Assembly: GCA_016195405.1 (NCBI GenBank)
Contig: JACPZP010000081.1
Coordinates: forward strand, 1 to 43,313
DNA: 43,313 nt
Direction: 5' to 3'
Source of the DNA: Planctomycetota bacterium
GTDB taxonomy: Bacteria; Planctomycetota; Planctomycetia; Gemmatales; Gemmataceae
Below, one piece after another: positions 14,698 to 24,318 of this stretch. The position numbers and the translations under genes are program-made. Each line of letters starts with the position of its first letter. Position 1 is the first letter of the stretch. Below the pieces are notes generated by a model, which did no database searches, had not been told where the DNA came from, and saw only the letters and a list, made by a program, of their open reading frames with translations.

Positions 14698-17511
14698 TCA
14701 AATGATCGTAATGATCTCCCCTCTTTGGGGGTTATTGACTTTGTCGTTGGCCTTGACGATGAACCAGTCCCTGCCGGTCCCACCGTAGAGTTGGTTGGCG
14801 GCGCTGGGGTCGTCGATGATGCTGGCTGCGTTGAGAAAATTGGTCCCGTTCAGGCCACCGGCAACGCTCCCGTTCAAGTGGTTAATCCGCTGCTGGTAGG
14901 TTTCGTCCGTCCGGCTCCATTCTGCCAGGAGACTGAAAAGGGCCAGGAGATTGGCGTCGTAGCTGGTACTGTCGGCGACCAGGATGTCGTCGCCGCTGCC
15001 GGACTTAATGATGTCGGCACCCGCGCCCCCGATTATGATGTCCCGGCCCGCCCCCCCCGTGAGGGTGTCGGCTCCAGCGCCTCCGAGCAGGACATTATTG
15101 GCCTTGCTGCCCGAGCCATTGATGGTGTCGTTGCCGTCGTTCCCGAAAAGGGCGGCCGGCAAGGTGACATAGACGGTCGTGGGTTTTCCACCGCCGGTGG
15201 AGACTTTGTTGGTCATCAGCGAGATGCTGTCATCGCCAGCCTGGCCGTAACCGATGATGTGGCCCGTCGGGTGGAAGTTTCCCAGAGAGGCGCCGTTGAC
15301 GGTCACGTTGAGAGTGCCCGGAGTGTCCACCGGCTTGATGACAATGATGTCGGCCGCGGCAGTGCCGCTGAAAAACACGGCGGTCTTGGTTGAGTCCGTG
15401 GGGTCGGCGGCCAGCAAGGCCACTCCTTTGGTCGGGACAGTTACCGTGAAGGTGCCGGAGACAAACGTGATGACGTAGTCAGGCGAGCTGGCCCCGCTGG
15501 CCGTGATAGGGTAGGTTCCCACCGAGTTGCTGATGGTGACTGCCGTAGCCAAGGATACCGGAGTCGTCGGCGAAGCGGACTCGTCGCCGTTGACGAAGCC
15601 CGTGTAAGTGGCGGTCAAAATGGGCATGGGTCCGCCGAATGGCATGCTCTTGTCGTCGGCCTTGATGGACAAGGGCGCGGGTGTGACCGTAAGGGTACCG
15701 CTGGCGAAGGTAATGGCGTAGTTACTGGAACTTAGTCCGCTGGGCGTGACGGAGTAGCCGCCGACCACGACGTGGCTGGCGGCCGTGGCCGTTGTGGTCA
15801 AGGTGAGCGTGCCACTCAGCACAGCCCGGCCTTCCCCCAGCACGAAGCCGGAGTAGCCGGCCGAGAAGACGGGGTTGGCGGCGCCGTAAACCTTGGCGGC
15901 GTCGTTGGCGGTGATCGTCAGAGGGGCCGGGCTGATCATCAGCGTCCCCGCCTGGAAGGTAATGTCGTAGTTGGCGGAATTCAGCCCACCCGGAGTGATT
16001 GGGTATTTGCCGACATCGCTGGTCGCGGTGGCTGGTGTGATGAAATCGAGCGAGCCAGTCAGGACGCTCGGATCCTGCCCTGGCACGAAGCCGGAGTAAC
16101 CGGCCGAGAAGGCGGGGTTGGCGGCGCCGTAAACCTTGGCGGCGTCGTTGGCGGTGATCGTCAGAGGGGCCGGGGTCACCGTCAGCGTGCCCGCCTGGAA
16201 GGTAATGTCATAGTTAGAGGAGTTCAGCCCACCCGGCGTGATTGGGTACGTGCCGACATCGCTAGTCGCGGTGGCTGAATTGATGAAATTGAGCGAGCCA
16301 GTCAGGACGCTCGGATCCTGCCCCAGCACGAAGCCGGAGTAACCGGCCGACAAGGCGGGGTTGGCGGAACCGTAGACCTTGGCCGCGTCGTTGGCCGTGA
16401 TCGTCAGAGGGGCCGCGCTGACGATGAGGCTCGCAAAATCAATGCTGGCCAGGTAGTTGGCGTCACCGGTGTAACTGGCCATTATCGCGTGGGCGCCGGT
16501 CGGCAGGGCAGAGATGGTCAAGGAGGCCAGGCCCCCCGAGAGCGCCACGGTCCCGAGGTTGGTGTTGGTAGTCGTGTCGAAGAACGCGATGGTTCCGCTG
16601 GGAATCGCCGCATCAAACGCGTCGGGTGCGACCGCGACGGTGAAAGTCACTTGCTGGCCGTAAATCGAAGAACCGACTGAGGGACTCAGGGCGGTGAAGC
16701 TGAGAAACGGTGCGAGCTGCGGCGAGCCGTTGCTTGCAAATGTATTACCATATGTAGGCACCAGGTTCACCGTCGAATCGTGGATGAACTCCCCAGCGCC
16801 GTTGATATTGACGATGTTGTTTCCAGGATCATCGGCCGTGCCCAGGTCCAGGGTTCCTCCAGTGAAGGCGATGGCCGGCTCGGCTGCTCCGGTGCTTTCT
16901 TCAATGGTGCAGTCGCGGAGGATCAAATTGCCCCCGGTGACAAGGATTGTTGGAGACTCGGTGTCCGTCGTGAAGGTCACCCCACTGACGATTACATTTC
17001 CGGACGCGACGCTCAAGGCGGGCGAATGCCCTACAATGGTCGTCTGACCAAGCAAACCCTTAATAACAACGGTTACCCCAGCCGGTGGGCTGACAGCTAA
17101 ATCTGCAATAGCCTCGGCGACTGGCAGGAAAGTCAGGTCCAGATTAACCGTAACTGGCGTGGTTTGAGGAACGAGTGTATTTACAAGCCCAACGACCGCA
17201 AGCGCCTTGAGAGCACTATCCGGGGCGATGTTGAAGGTCAGGCTCGATGGGCTACTGCCAGGTGCATCAGACGGCGAAAGGAGCACTGGCAGGCCTTCGG
17301 ACAAACGCGTAATTAGATCCGGCGCGCTGATATACACGTCATGAATCTCGCTGTGGCCGACTCCGGCACCCGTAAGACCATATTGTGTGCCAATATCCGT
17401 AAGAGGCCCCGTTACGAGCGACGAAGGATCAAGTCCCTGCAGACTAATGATATTCTCAAAATTGCCCTCAAGGTCGTCATAGTACGGAGTTTTCTGCCAA
17501 AGCTCCTCCAC
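14698..17511 (-). CDS. MBG-repeat, RTX-like surface protein, N-terminus apparently missing
   Basis: This frame encodes 937 aa. In order: a beta-helix-like N-terminal third (residues about 90-265), an Ig-like domain of the Big_3_5 kind (about 275-365), four MBG repeats of 81-83 aa (about 366-695; APLTITANDAAKVYG repeated) and an RTX-like region with GGAGADTLTGGAGRDIIIGG (about 785-830), where Ca2+ would bind. This is the design of a secreted adhesin or cell-surface protein. There is no signal peptide; the only start is a GTG at 17511, and an in-frame TAG lies six codons upstream. The protein therefore seems truncated at its 5' end, at the same place where the opposing sigma factor gene loses its expected N-terminus. 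Confidence 0.8.
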   Translation of the reverse strand: MEELWQKTPYYDDLEGNFENIISLQGLDPSSLVTGPLTDIGTQYGLTGAGVGHSEIHDVYISAPDLITRLSEGLPVLLSPSDAPGSSPSSLTFNIAPDSALKALAVVGLVNTLVPQTTPVTVNLDLTFLPVAEAIADLAVSPPAGVTVVIKGLLGQTTIVGHSPALSVASGNVIVSGVTFTTDTESPTILVTGGNLILRDCTIEESTGAAEPAIAFTGGTLDLGTADDPGNNIVNINGAGEFIHDSTVNLVPTYGNTFASNGSPQLAPFLSFTALSPSVGSSIYGQQVTFTVAVAPDAFDAAIPSGTIAFFDTTTNTNLGTVALSGGLASLTISALPTGAHAIMASYTGDANYLASIDFASLIVSAAPLTITANDAAKVYGSANPALSAGYSGFVLGQDPSVLTGSLNFINSATATSDVGTYPITPGGLNSSNYDITFQAGTLTVTPAPLTITANDAAKVYGAANPAFSAGYSGFVPGQDPSVLTGSLDFITPATATSDVGKYPITPGGLNSANYDITFQAGTLMISPAPLTITANDAAKVYGAANPVFSAGYSGFVLGEGRAVLSGTLTLTTTATAASHVVVGGYSVTPSGLSSSNYAITFASGTLTVTPAPLSIKADDKSMPFGGPMPILTATYTGFVNGDESASPTTPVSLATAVTISNSVGTYPITASGASSPDYVITFVSGTFTVTVPTKGVALLAADPTDSTKTAVFFSGTAAADIIVIKPVDTPGTLNVTVNGASLGNFHPTGHIIGYGQAGDDSISLMTNKVSTGGGKPTTVYVTLPAALFGNDGNDTINGSGSKANNVLLGGAGADTLTGGAGRDIIIGGAGADIIKSGSGDDILVADSTSYDANLLALFSLLAEWSRTDETYQQRINHLNGSVAGGLNGTNFLNAASIIDDPSAANQLYGGTGRDWFIVKANDKVNNPQRGEIITII
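15430..16413 (-). repeat. Four tandem MBG-domain repeats
   Basis: On the minus strand units begin at 16413, 16170, 15927 and 15678. The first two are exactly 243 bases and nearly identical in DNA, the third is 249 bases, and the fourth is diverged. The near identity of the first pair points to recent duplication or gene conversion. Confidence 0.88.
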
Positions 17512-17988
17512 CTGATTGACAGACAGCTATTCGCCGGTGAAAGTCCCGGTAGCACATTGCAGCCAACGGCCCTCGTAAACGAAGCATGGCTTAAGATGCG
17601 AGGGTCGGACGGCCGACTAAACGTACCTGATCTTGAAGGCCGTACTCACTTCTACGCAATCGCAGTCAAAGTGATGCGTCAAATCCTGGTAGATCATGCT
17701 CGCACAAAGAAGACGGCAAAGCGAGGCGGCGAACAGGTGAAAATGAGTATTGACAAGCTTGAGGGTATCGCCGGCCGGCGAGAGCTGGACGTTCTTGCCC
17801 TGGATGAAGCTCTTCAACGCCTGGAAACAGTCCGACCGCGAGTGGCCAAGGTCGTCGAGCTGCGGTTTTTCGGTGCATGTACGATTCCTGAGACGGCGGC
17901 CGCGATTGGTGTGTCGCCTGAAACGGTCAAAGGCGATTGGCGCTTCGCCAAAGCCTGGCTGAGACGGGAGTTGAATGACGATGGCTGA
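17341..17988 (+). CDS. ECF RNA polymerase sigma factor, N-terminus replaced or missing
   Basis: The frame of 215 codons matches the ECF subfamily common in Planctomycetes and Verrucomicrobia (TIGR02999-like). From about residue 60: QLFAGESPGSTLQPTALVNE, then FYAIAVKVMRQILVDHARTK (region 2) and ALDEALQRLETVRPRVAKVV with VSPETVKGDWRFAKAWL (region 4 helix-turn-helix). The usual first 50 residues before this point (region 2.1, DVTxLL...LLPLVYDELR) are absent, and the sequence there is antisense to the opposing surface-protein gene and does not look coding. The real protein may start later than 17341. Its stop overlaps the kinase gene start by 14 bases, so the sigma and kinase are co-translated. 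Loss of region 2.1 may impair core polymerase binding. Confidence 0.75.
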   Translation: MNLAVADSGTRKTILCANIRKRPRYERRRIKSLQTNDILKIALKVVIVRSFLPKLLHLIDRQLFAGESPGSTLQPTALVNEAWLKMRGSDGRLNVPDLEGRTHFYAIAVKVMRQILVDHARTKKTAKRGGEQVKMSIDKLEGIAGRRELDVLALDEALQRLETVRPRVAKVVELRFFGACTIPETAAAIGVSPETVKGDWRFAKAWLRRELNDDG

Positions 17989-20900
17989 GAGAGACCCTGC
18001 CAGAGCACTACGGCTTCAAGAGCTGTTCCTCGCGGCCGTGGCAATCGTTGATCCGCGCGAACGGGCAAGCTTCTTGCGCGCAGAATGTGGTGATGATTCC
18101 GCGTTGCGACTAGAGGCGGAGTCTTTGATTGCAGCAGACTGTCCGGAAGACAGCTTCTTAGAAAAACCGGCGGTTGTCAACCCGCGGCCGGATCCCACTC
18201 CAGGCCCAGAAACATTGCCTCAGGTGTTTTCCTCCAACCTCGACACGCCCGCAACCGGCCAAGAAGCAGGTTCAATGGAATCACAGAGCGAGCTACCTCA
18301 AATCCCCGGTTACGAGGTTTTGGGCCTCCTGGGCCGGGGCGGCATGGGCGTGGTGTACAAGGCCCGGCACCTGGCCCTCAAACGCATGGTGGCCTTGAAG
18401 ATGATCGTGGCTGGCGAACACGCTAGCCGGGACCAGGTCGCCCGCTTTCGTCGGGAAGGCGAGGCGGTCGCCCGCTTGCAACACCCGAACATCGTGCAGG
18501 TGTTTGAAATCGCCGAGCACGGCGGCCTCCCCTTCTTCTCCCTGGAATTCGTGGGCGGTGGGAGCCTGGACCGGAAGCTGGCCGGCAACCCGCAAAATCC
18601 CCGCGCCGCCGCCGACCTGGTCCACACCCTCGCCCTGGCCATGCACAAGGCCCATCAGGCAGGGATCATTCATCGCGACCTCAAGCCCGCCAACGTGCTT
18701 TTGACAATGGACGCCACTCCCAAGATCACGGACTTCGGACTGGCCAAGCAGGTTGACTCTTCAGCCGCTCAAACCCAGAGTGGCGCCATCATGGGTACGC
18801 CCAGTTACATGGCGCCGGAGCAAGCGCAAGCAAAAACCGGCGCGATTGGTCCCGCCACTGACCTGTACGCGCTGGGGGCCATCTTGTACGAGAGGCTGAC
18901 AGGCCGGCCGCCGTTCAAGGCGGAAACGCCGATGGACACGGTCATGCAGGTGATCGCGGAGGAACCGGTGCCCCCCACGCGGCTTCAGCCAAAAGTGCCA
19001 CGCGATTTAGAAACCATCTGCCTCAAGTGCTTGCATAAGGAACCCAGCAGACGCTATGAAAGCGCGCTCGCTCTGGCAGACGACCTGCAACGGTACCTGG
19101 CCTGCAAGCCCATCAAGGCTCGGCCGGTTGGCTGGTTGGAGCGAACATACAAGTTCTGCCGCCGTCACCCGACTGCGGCTGCTTTGATTCTTTTGGCCAT
19201 CGTCTTCGTTCTGGTAGGCGCGTGGGTTGGCCGGGAGACCCATGACCGGCTTACGGCCCACGGTTTGAGCGACCGGCTCCTGAGCGCGAAGATCGAGGAA
19301 GTCCCACAGATTGTCAAAGAAATGGCTCCGTACCGCATTTGGATCGATCCCCTACTTCGAGAGGCGTTCAGCAATGCCCAAGTGAAAAAAGATGCAAGGA
19401 AGCAACTGCACCTGAGCCTTGCCTTGCTTCCGATAGACCCGGAACAACGAGGTTACCTTTTCAACCACCTCTTGGATGCCGGACCCATGGAAGTTGCTGT
19501 TATCCGAGATTCCTTGCAACCGCATAGTGGGGAGCTCTTGGAGAAACTCTGGGAAGCGGCGACCCAGCCGGCCAAGGCCCAAGAACGGCGTTTGCGGGCA
19601 GCAGCGGCGCTCGCGCATTACGATCCGGAAAACCCACGCTGGGCGCAAATCGAGAAGCAAGTTTCCGATGATCTTGTGGCGGTGCCGACAGAGTATCTCC
19701 CAACTTGGCTGGATTCCCTGCGAGAAGTACGTCACAAACTACAAGCTCCGCTTGCGATGATCTTTGGCGACAGCAAACTTGGGGAAACGGAACGCTCGCT
19801 TGCCGCCGATATCCTGGCCGATTATGCCGCCGACCAGCCCGCATTGCTGGCCGATCTGCTCATGAGGGCGAACAATAGACAATTTGCCGTGCTCTTTCCC
19901 AAATTGAGAGATGAGCGTGACGTCGGACTGAGTCTTTTTTACCGTGAGCTGGAGAAGAAGCCGGTCATGCACACAAAGGAGAAAGCGGAGGCGGCCCCAG
20001 CATTGTTCCGGACGCAGGGGACTATCCGCAAAGACGATCCGAAGATGAAGGTGCTGTTGGGTGGAGAATGGCGGTCGCTGCCGACTAAGGTTTTCCCGTT
20101 GAGACTAGAGGCCGGCAAGAAGTACTCCATCAGCATGGCCAGCACCGACCTGGATTCTTTCCTGGTACTCCGGGACAAAACGGGCGTGGCAATAGGATTC
20201 GACGACGATAACGGTGGCAACTTCAACGCCCGGCTCATTTTTTCTCCTGCCAAGGACGATGAATATCAACTTTGCGCGGCCTCTGTGAAAGGTACCGGAT
20301 CGTTTACCGTTTCCGTCGATGACGCCGACGCCATAGAGAAGCTGACCAAACAACGGCTGGAAACCAGCAAGCGGAACAACATGCTGGCCAAGCGCCAGGC
20401 GAATGCTGCTGCCGCTTTGCTCCGCTTCGGGAAAGCTGAAAAGGTCTGGCCCTTGCTCAAACACAGCCCCGATCCAAGTGCACGAAGTTACTTGATCCAT
20501 GGCCTCGGTCCCATGGGAGTCGACGGTGAGGTGCTGGTCAAGCGACTTGACGAGGAGCCAGACGTAAGCGTTCGCCGCGCCTTGATCTTGAGCCTGGCGG
20601 GGTTCGACTTCGGCGCCGAAAAAAACCAACTGATTCCAAAGCTCCTGCAACTCTATTGCATAGAACCTGATCCCGGCGTGCACGGAGCGACGGAATGGTT
20701 GCTGCGCTATTGGAACCAGCAAGACACGCTCAAAGAACTTGACGTTACACTAGCCGCGGAAAAGGACAAGCGGCTCAGGCAGATTCGCCAGGAGCTTGGC
20801 CGGAAGAAAGCGGCCGCCCAGCCACAGTGGTACGTCAACAGTCAGGGCCAGACGATGATAGTACTTCCCAGGCCGCAGGTGTTCGCGATGGGCTCTCCGG

Positions 20901-21610
20901 AGACGGAGCACTTTAGGAATGTGGACGAGACCTTGCACCAGCGGAGAATCGACCGCACTTTCGCTATCGCAGCGAAACCTGTGACGGTCGAACAGTTCTT
21001 GAAATTTGGGATAGCCGAAGATGACCGCAGATTTGCGCCGACGAGCGATTGCCCCGTTCATGCAATTGACTGGTTCATGGCCGCCGAATACTGCAACTGG
21101 TTGAGCAACACGGAAGGAATCGACAAGGACCAATGGTGCTACGAACAAAACGCAAAAGGCAAAGTGACAAAGCTTAAACCGACTTACCTGAGCCTTTCCG
21201 GATACCGATTGCCCACCGAAGCAGAGTGGGAATGCGCTTGCCGGGCAGGAGCAGGCACGAGCCGCTATTACGGGGAGTCGGAGGAACTGCTCAAAAACTA
21301 TGCCTGGTTCAATCTAAATTCGGAGAATCGCAGCTGGCCCGTGGCCAGCAAAAAGCCGAACGATTTTGGCTTATTCGACATGTACGGCAATGGCAGTTGT
21401 TGGTGCCAGGAAGAGTACAACGACTACTCTCTACAGCGAGATGATCATGAAGGACCGTTGAGTGTCAGCGATAAGAGCCGTGTGCTGCGTGGCGCGTCGT
21501 TCAGCGACTTTGCCGTGTATCTCCGCTCCGCCAACCGTGTTGGACTCCCGCCGAGGCTCCGTGCGAACAATTGCGGGTTTCGTCCGGCGAGGACTTTCAC
21601 CGGAGATTAA
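17975..21610 (+). CDS. Ser/Thr protein kinase with PPC-like and FGE-like domains
   Basis: This 1211 aa protein starts inside the end of the sigma gene. A sigma-associated N-terminal segment (1-105) is followed by a complete Hanks-type kinase (about 112-375): GRGGMGVVYKA (120-130), the catalytic Lys in VALKMI (142), HRDLKPANVLL with D235, DFGLAK (253-258) and APE. A membrane helix lies at about 401-418. The extracytoplasmic part has a helical region, a PPC-like beta domain (about 686-785) and a C-terminal SUMF1/formylglycine-generating-enzyme-like domain (about 952-1208; YRLPTEAEWECACRAGAGTS, NNCGFRPARTF). The usual GNVWEWC motif reads GNGSCWC here. The kinase probably signals with the sigma factor; the FGE-like part more likely senses or binds ligand than modifies sulfatases. 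That is inference. Confidence 0.93.
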   Translation: MTMAERDPARALRLQELFLAAVAIVDPRERASFLRAECGDDSALRLEAESLIAADCPEDSFLEKPAVVNPRPDPTPGPETLPQVFSSNLDTPATGQEAGSMESQSELPQIPGYEVLGLLGRGGMGVVYKARHLALKRMVALKMIVAGEHASRDQVARFRREGEAVARLQHPNIVQVFEIAEHGGLPFFSLEFVGGGSLDRKLAGNPQNPRAAADLVHTLALAMHKAHQAGIIHRDLKPANVLLTMDATPKITDFGLAKQVDSSAAQTQSGAIMGTPSYMAPEQAQAKTGAIGPATDLYALGAILYERLTGRPPFKAETPMDTVMQVIAEEPVPPTRLQPKVPRDLETICLKCLHKEPSRRYESALALADDLQRYLACKPIKARPVGWLERTYKFCRRHPTAAALILLAIVFVLVGAWVGRETHDRLTAHGLSDRLLSAKIEEVPQIVKEMAPYRIWIDPLLREAFSNAQVKKDARKQLHLSLALLPIDPEQRGYLFNHLLDAGPMEVAVIRDSLQPHSGELLEKLWEAATQPAKAQERRLRAAAALAHYDPENPRWAQIEKQVSDDLVAVPTEYLPTWLDSLREVRHKLQAPLAMIFGDSKLGETERSLAADILADYAADQPALLADLLMRANNRQFAVLFPKLRDERDVGLSLFYRELEKKPVMHTKEKAEAAPALFRTQGTIRKDDPKMKVLLGGEWRSLPTKVFPLRLEAGKKYSISMASTDLDSFLVLRDKTGVAIGFDDDNGGNFNARLIFSPAKDDEYQLCAASVKGTGSFTVSVDDADAIEKLTKQRLETSKRNNMLAKRQANAAAALLRFGKAEKVWPLLKHSPDPSARSYLIHGLGPMGVDGEVLVKRLDEEPDVSVRRALILSLAGFDFGAEKNQLIPKLLQLYCIEPDPGVHGATEWLLRYWNQQDTLKELDVTLAAEKDKRLRQIRQELGRKKAAAQPQWYVNSQGQTMIVLPRPQVFAMGSPETEHFRNVDETLHQRRIDRTFAIAAKPVTVEQFLKFGIAEDDRRFAPTSDCPVHAIDWFMAAEYCNWLSNTEGIDKDQWCYEQNAKGKVTKLKPTYLSLSGYRLPTEAEWECACRAGAGTSRYYGESEELLKNYAWFNLNSENRSWPVASKKPNDFGLFDMYGNGSCWCQEEYNDYSLQRDDHEGPLSVSDKSRVLRGASFSDFAVYLRSANRVGLPPRLRANNCGFRPARTFTGD

Positions 21611-21986
21611 CTCTAAGTGCTTGGCATGGCGCTCGCGTGCTTCTGGATCGGTTTTTGCGGGTTTCAGCTGCTCGAGGTAGAAAAAGGCGAAGCAACTTTT
21701 TTTCATGCCGCCGGCTTTCGTTACTTGAACGAAAGATTCGATTCAGCAGGTGCCCTGTTTTCGTGAATGGAAAGCCGATTCAGTAGGGTGTTTGTCGTGA
21801 TCGCCCCCCAAACAACGCACTTCGGCAAAGTTCATGCCGGTTCTGGCACCCCCCGGAGGCGCGCTGGCACTTTGGCATTTGGCACACACCCCATTCATGA
21901 ACCTGCCGTACAACAACTTGCGACCATTCGAGGCCAGCCGCGCAATCGATTTGCAGGGTCAAATCACGGGGCCAACACTCCGCCAC
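21611..21986. other. 376-base region with no supported gene
   Basis: It lies between the convergent kinase and AAA ATPase genes. An 8-bp stem with a 5-base loop (21715-21722 with 21728-21735) is visible, without a T-run. A 67-codon frame runs on directly after the ATPase stop on the minus strand, but nothing else supports it. Confidence 0.55.
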
Positions 21987-23159
21987 TCATTCGCCTTCAT
22001 CCATTCCCGCCGCCGCCGTTCCATACCGCTCCTCCAGCGGCTTTAGCCACCGATCCAAACCCGTGTCTTCGGTCGGCCGCAGCTCTGCCGGCAGTTCCTG
22101 TCCTTTTAGCATCCAATAGGTGTAGAGCCGGCCGCCGTGACGGATGCGCTGACTGCGGATCTTCAGGTGTTTGCTGGCTCGCTTAACCGTGCTCCGGGAC
22201 AGCCGACTCTCTCCGGCGGCTGCCCACACCTGGTCGGACGGGCGGGGTCCGCGAGCAAGATACTCCTCCAGAAACTTTTTCGCCCGGTTGAGGCAGGGCG
22301 AGGGAAGCCGGCGGCTATTGCGCACCAGGTCATCGGCGCTCCAGGGCACGGGACCGAGCCATTCGATGGGTTGCCCTGGCTCAGGTTGGCCTGACTCAGG
22401 TTGGCCTGGCTCGGGTTGCCCTGACTCAGGGGCTTGCGACGATTCGAAATGGATTCGGTACGCAAGCGAACTCAGCGCCGGGCCGAGGTTGCTCTTGTTC
22501 TGAGCCAACACGCAGCGCTGGGGATCGTCGGGTTCTTTGCCTACTAGCCAGGCCAGACGGCAAAAACTGCTGAAGGCGAGCGAGCCGAAGCCGCGAAACA
22601 GGGCTCGACCGATGCCCTGTTTGGTGAGATGCCGGATCAGCAGCATGGCACAGTGGTGTTTTTCCGCCAGATGCAGCAGATCGAGGAGGAGCCTGTGCAC
22701 GCTGTCGAAGTGCGCCGACGATACCTGAGCGTCCAGAAATGCCAAGAGCGGATCGAGAACCACTAACCGAGCCTCGGTGTGGCTGAGCGCGCCGTCGAGC
22801 GCGTCCAGATCGGCCGGCAAGCGCGGCAGCGCGTATTCCGAAGGCCAGAGATACACTTTGCTGAGATCGGCGCCCAAGGAAGTCAAGCGCGGCACCAGCG
22901 TGTCGGCGTCATTGTCCTCAGCGCTGAGAAACAACGAGGTGCATGGCGGCAAACCTGGGGCGCCGTCGGGCCAAGCTTGGCCATTGCTGAGACGGGCGCA
23001 GAGATCGAGCGCGATCCAAGTTTTCCCTATTTCCGGATCGCCGTCAAGCAGAGTGAGCTTGCCGGCCGCCAACCGTCCCGGCCAGAGCCAATCGATGGGC
23101 GCGGGCTTGACTTGATCGACGCGCCGCGGAACAAGCAGCGGATGATCGGCTTGTTTCAT
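21987..23159 (-). CDS. AAA/RecA-like ATPase with winged-helix-type C-terminus
   Basis: This 390 aa protein has a RecA-type ATPase core (about 20-215). Walker A is GDPEIGKTW (39-47), with Ala/Gly replaced by Glu-Ile as in many RepA/AAA_25 proteins, and Walker B is RLVVLDPLLAFLD. A low-complexity linker with repeated GQPEPGQPESGQ (about 245-265) joins a C-terminal DNA-binding-like region (LSRSTVKRASKHLKIRSQRI). The design resembles plasmid or phage RepA-like helicases and primase partners, which are often carried on integrated elements, but no other replication or mobility gene is next to it. The start has a GGAAGA site. It may be a relic of a mobile element or a domesticated family common in Gemmatales. 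Confidence 0.85.
   Translation of the reverse strand: MKQADHPLLVPRRVDQVKPAPIDWLWPGRLAAGKLTLLDGDPEIGKTWIALDLCARLSNGQAWPDGAPGLPPCTSLFLSAEDNDADTLVPRLTSLGADLSKVYLWPSEYALPRLPADLDALDGALSHTEARLVVLDPLLAFLDAQVSSAHFDSVHRLLLDLLHLAEKHHCAMLLIRHLTKQGIGRALFRGFGSLAFSSFCRLAWLVGKEPDDPQRCVLAQNKSNLGPALSSLAYRIHFESSQAPESGQPEPGQPESGQPEPGQPIEWLGPVPWSADDLVRNSRRLPSPCLNRAKKFLEEYLARGPRPSDQVWAAAGESRLSRSTVKRASKHLKIRSQRIRHGGRLYTYWMLKGQELPAELRPTEDTGLDRWLKPLEERYGTAAAGMDEGE
22369..22428 (-). repeat. Four 15-bp tandem repeats in the ATPase linker
   Basis: The unit is GGTTGSCCTGRCTCR on the plus strand, four exact-length copies, encoding alternating GQPEP and GQPES. Copy number is likely to vary between strains. Confidence 0.85.
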
Positions 23160-23265
23160 TCTTCCATCGTAACATTTTGGAAGGCCCGATTGCTATGTCC
23201 GTAGTTCCGTCATGGGACGGAATTTGCCAAGAATCACGCATCAAGGTCTCAGGGGGGTATATGAG

Positions 23266-23395
23266 TTTGGACCTGTGAGTCCCTGACAAAATCGCAGCCA
23301 TAAGTAACGTGGAGGTATTGATTTAGCTCGACGAGCTCACCGCCAAAGTGCTTGGACCGCGGATGAGTCCCTGAGAGGAAATCGCGGCCTAAAGA
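23266..23395. repeat. Pair of diverged direct repeats upstream of the ATPase gene
   Basis: A TTGGACC..TGAGTCCCTGA..AAATCGC.GCC pattern occurs at about 23267-23310 and again at about 23352-23391. They lie in the 229-base gap between the ATPase and isomerase genes. The second copy reaches the end of the isomerase gene. The function is unknown. Confidence 0.5.
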
Positions 23396-24294
23396 TACTG
23401 CTCCAGAAACCGCTTGCTCTGCCGCAGCGATTGTTTGCGATGTTCGAGCGAGCCTTCGAACGCGCGATCCTCGACCTCGATGCAGACCGGGCCGCGGTAG
23501 CCGGCGTCACTCAGCGCGGAGAAGACCGGGCCCCACGGCACGTCGCCCAGGCCGGGAATCTTCGGCGTGTGCCAGCCCAGGCCCATCGCGCCCGTCTCGT
23601 AAAGCTGATCGCGGTCGATGCGCGTGTCTTTGGCGTGGAAGTGGACGATGCGCTTGCCGAACTCGCGGATAGCGCGCACCGGGTCGATGTGCTGCCAGAT
23701 GAGATGCGACGGATCGAAGTTGAGGCCCAAGCGCGGATGCGGAATGTCCTCGAACATCTTCCGCCACACGGCCGGCGTGGTGGCCAGATTGGCGCCGCCG
23801 GGCCATTCGTCTTGGGTGAAGAGCATTGGACAATTCTCGATGCCCAGGGTCACGCCTTCGCGGGCCGCATGCTCGACGATGCCGGGCCAAACTTCGCGCA
23901 CGAGCGGCCAATTCTCGGCAATCGACTTCTTCGAGTCGCGGCCAATGAAGGTATTGACGACGTTGACATTGAGGAACGGGGCGGCGCTGATGACCTTCTT
24001 GAGATGGCCGATCACGCGCTGGCGGTGCTCAGGATCGGGATGGAGCGGGTTGGGATAATAGCCAAGGCCGGAGATGGCCACGCCTGATCGCGTCAGCAGC
24101 TCTCGAAGCCACGCCAGCCGGCTTGTCGAAAGTTCGGTAACGTCGAGGTGGGTGACGCCGGCATAACGCCGATCCGCGCCGCCGGGCGGCCAGCACATCA
24201 ATTCGACGCAGCCGAATCCCTCCGCCGCGGCGAAGGCGAGCACTTGCTCGAGCGTGAGATCGCCCAGGATGGCGCTGACGAATCCCAGTTGCAT
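23389..24294 (-). CDS. Sugar phosphate isomerase/epimerase-like TIM barrel
   Basis: This 301 aa protein matches the xylose-isomerase-like AP endonuclease-2 superfamily. The metal-binding residues sit in LGIENCPML (Glu), GLNFDPSHL (Asp/His), [10 protein letters not shown] (His) and [10 protein letters not shown] (Glu). The substrate is probably a sugar or inositol derivative, with Mn2+ or a similar metal. The ATG at 24294 is preferred to an upstream TTG because AGGA lies at proper spacing. No signal peptide is seen, so it is cytoplasmic. It stands alone, separated from the next gene by the paired-hairpin element 24319-24394. Confidence 0.92.
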   Translation of the reverse strand: MQLGFVSAILGDLTLEQVLAFAAAEGFGCVELMCWPPGGADRRYAGVTHLDVTELSTSRLAWLRELLTRSGVAISGLGYYPNPLHPDPEHRQRVIGHLKKVISAAPFLNVNVVNTFIGRDSKKSIAENWPLVREVWPGIVEHAAREGVTLGIENCPMLFTQDEWPGGANLATTPAVWRKMFEDIPHPRLGLNFDPSHLIWQHIDPVRAIREFGKRIVHFHAKDTRIDRDQLYETGAMGLGWHTPKIPGLGDVPWGPVFSALSDAGYRGPVCIEVEDRAFEGSLEHRKQSLRQSKRFLEQYL

Positions 24295-24318
24295 GAAGGA
24301 CAATCCTTTGCCTAGGGT

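Noticed and set aside
21780..21986. Cys-rich minus-strand frame directly after the ATPase stop
   Set aside because: It starts with GTG immediately after the TGA in the same frame, so it is open by read-on only. It has no ribosome-binding site of its own and no known domain.
22369..22428. Four 15-bp repeats as a possible CRISPR or iteron array
   Set aside because: They are contiguous, in frame and encode the GQPEP linker of the ATPase, so a coding repeat explains them.
21987..23159. AAA ATPase as proof of a plasmid or prophage
   Set aside because: It stands alone, without primase, integrase or structural genes, and similar ATPases appear to be chromosomal in Gemmatales.
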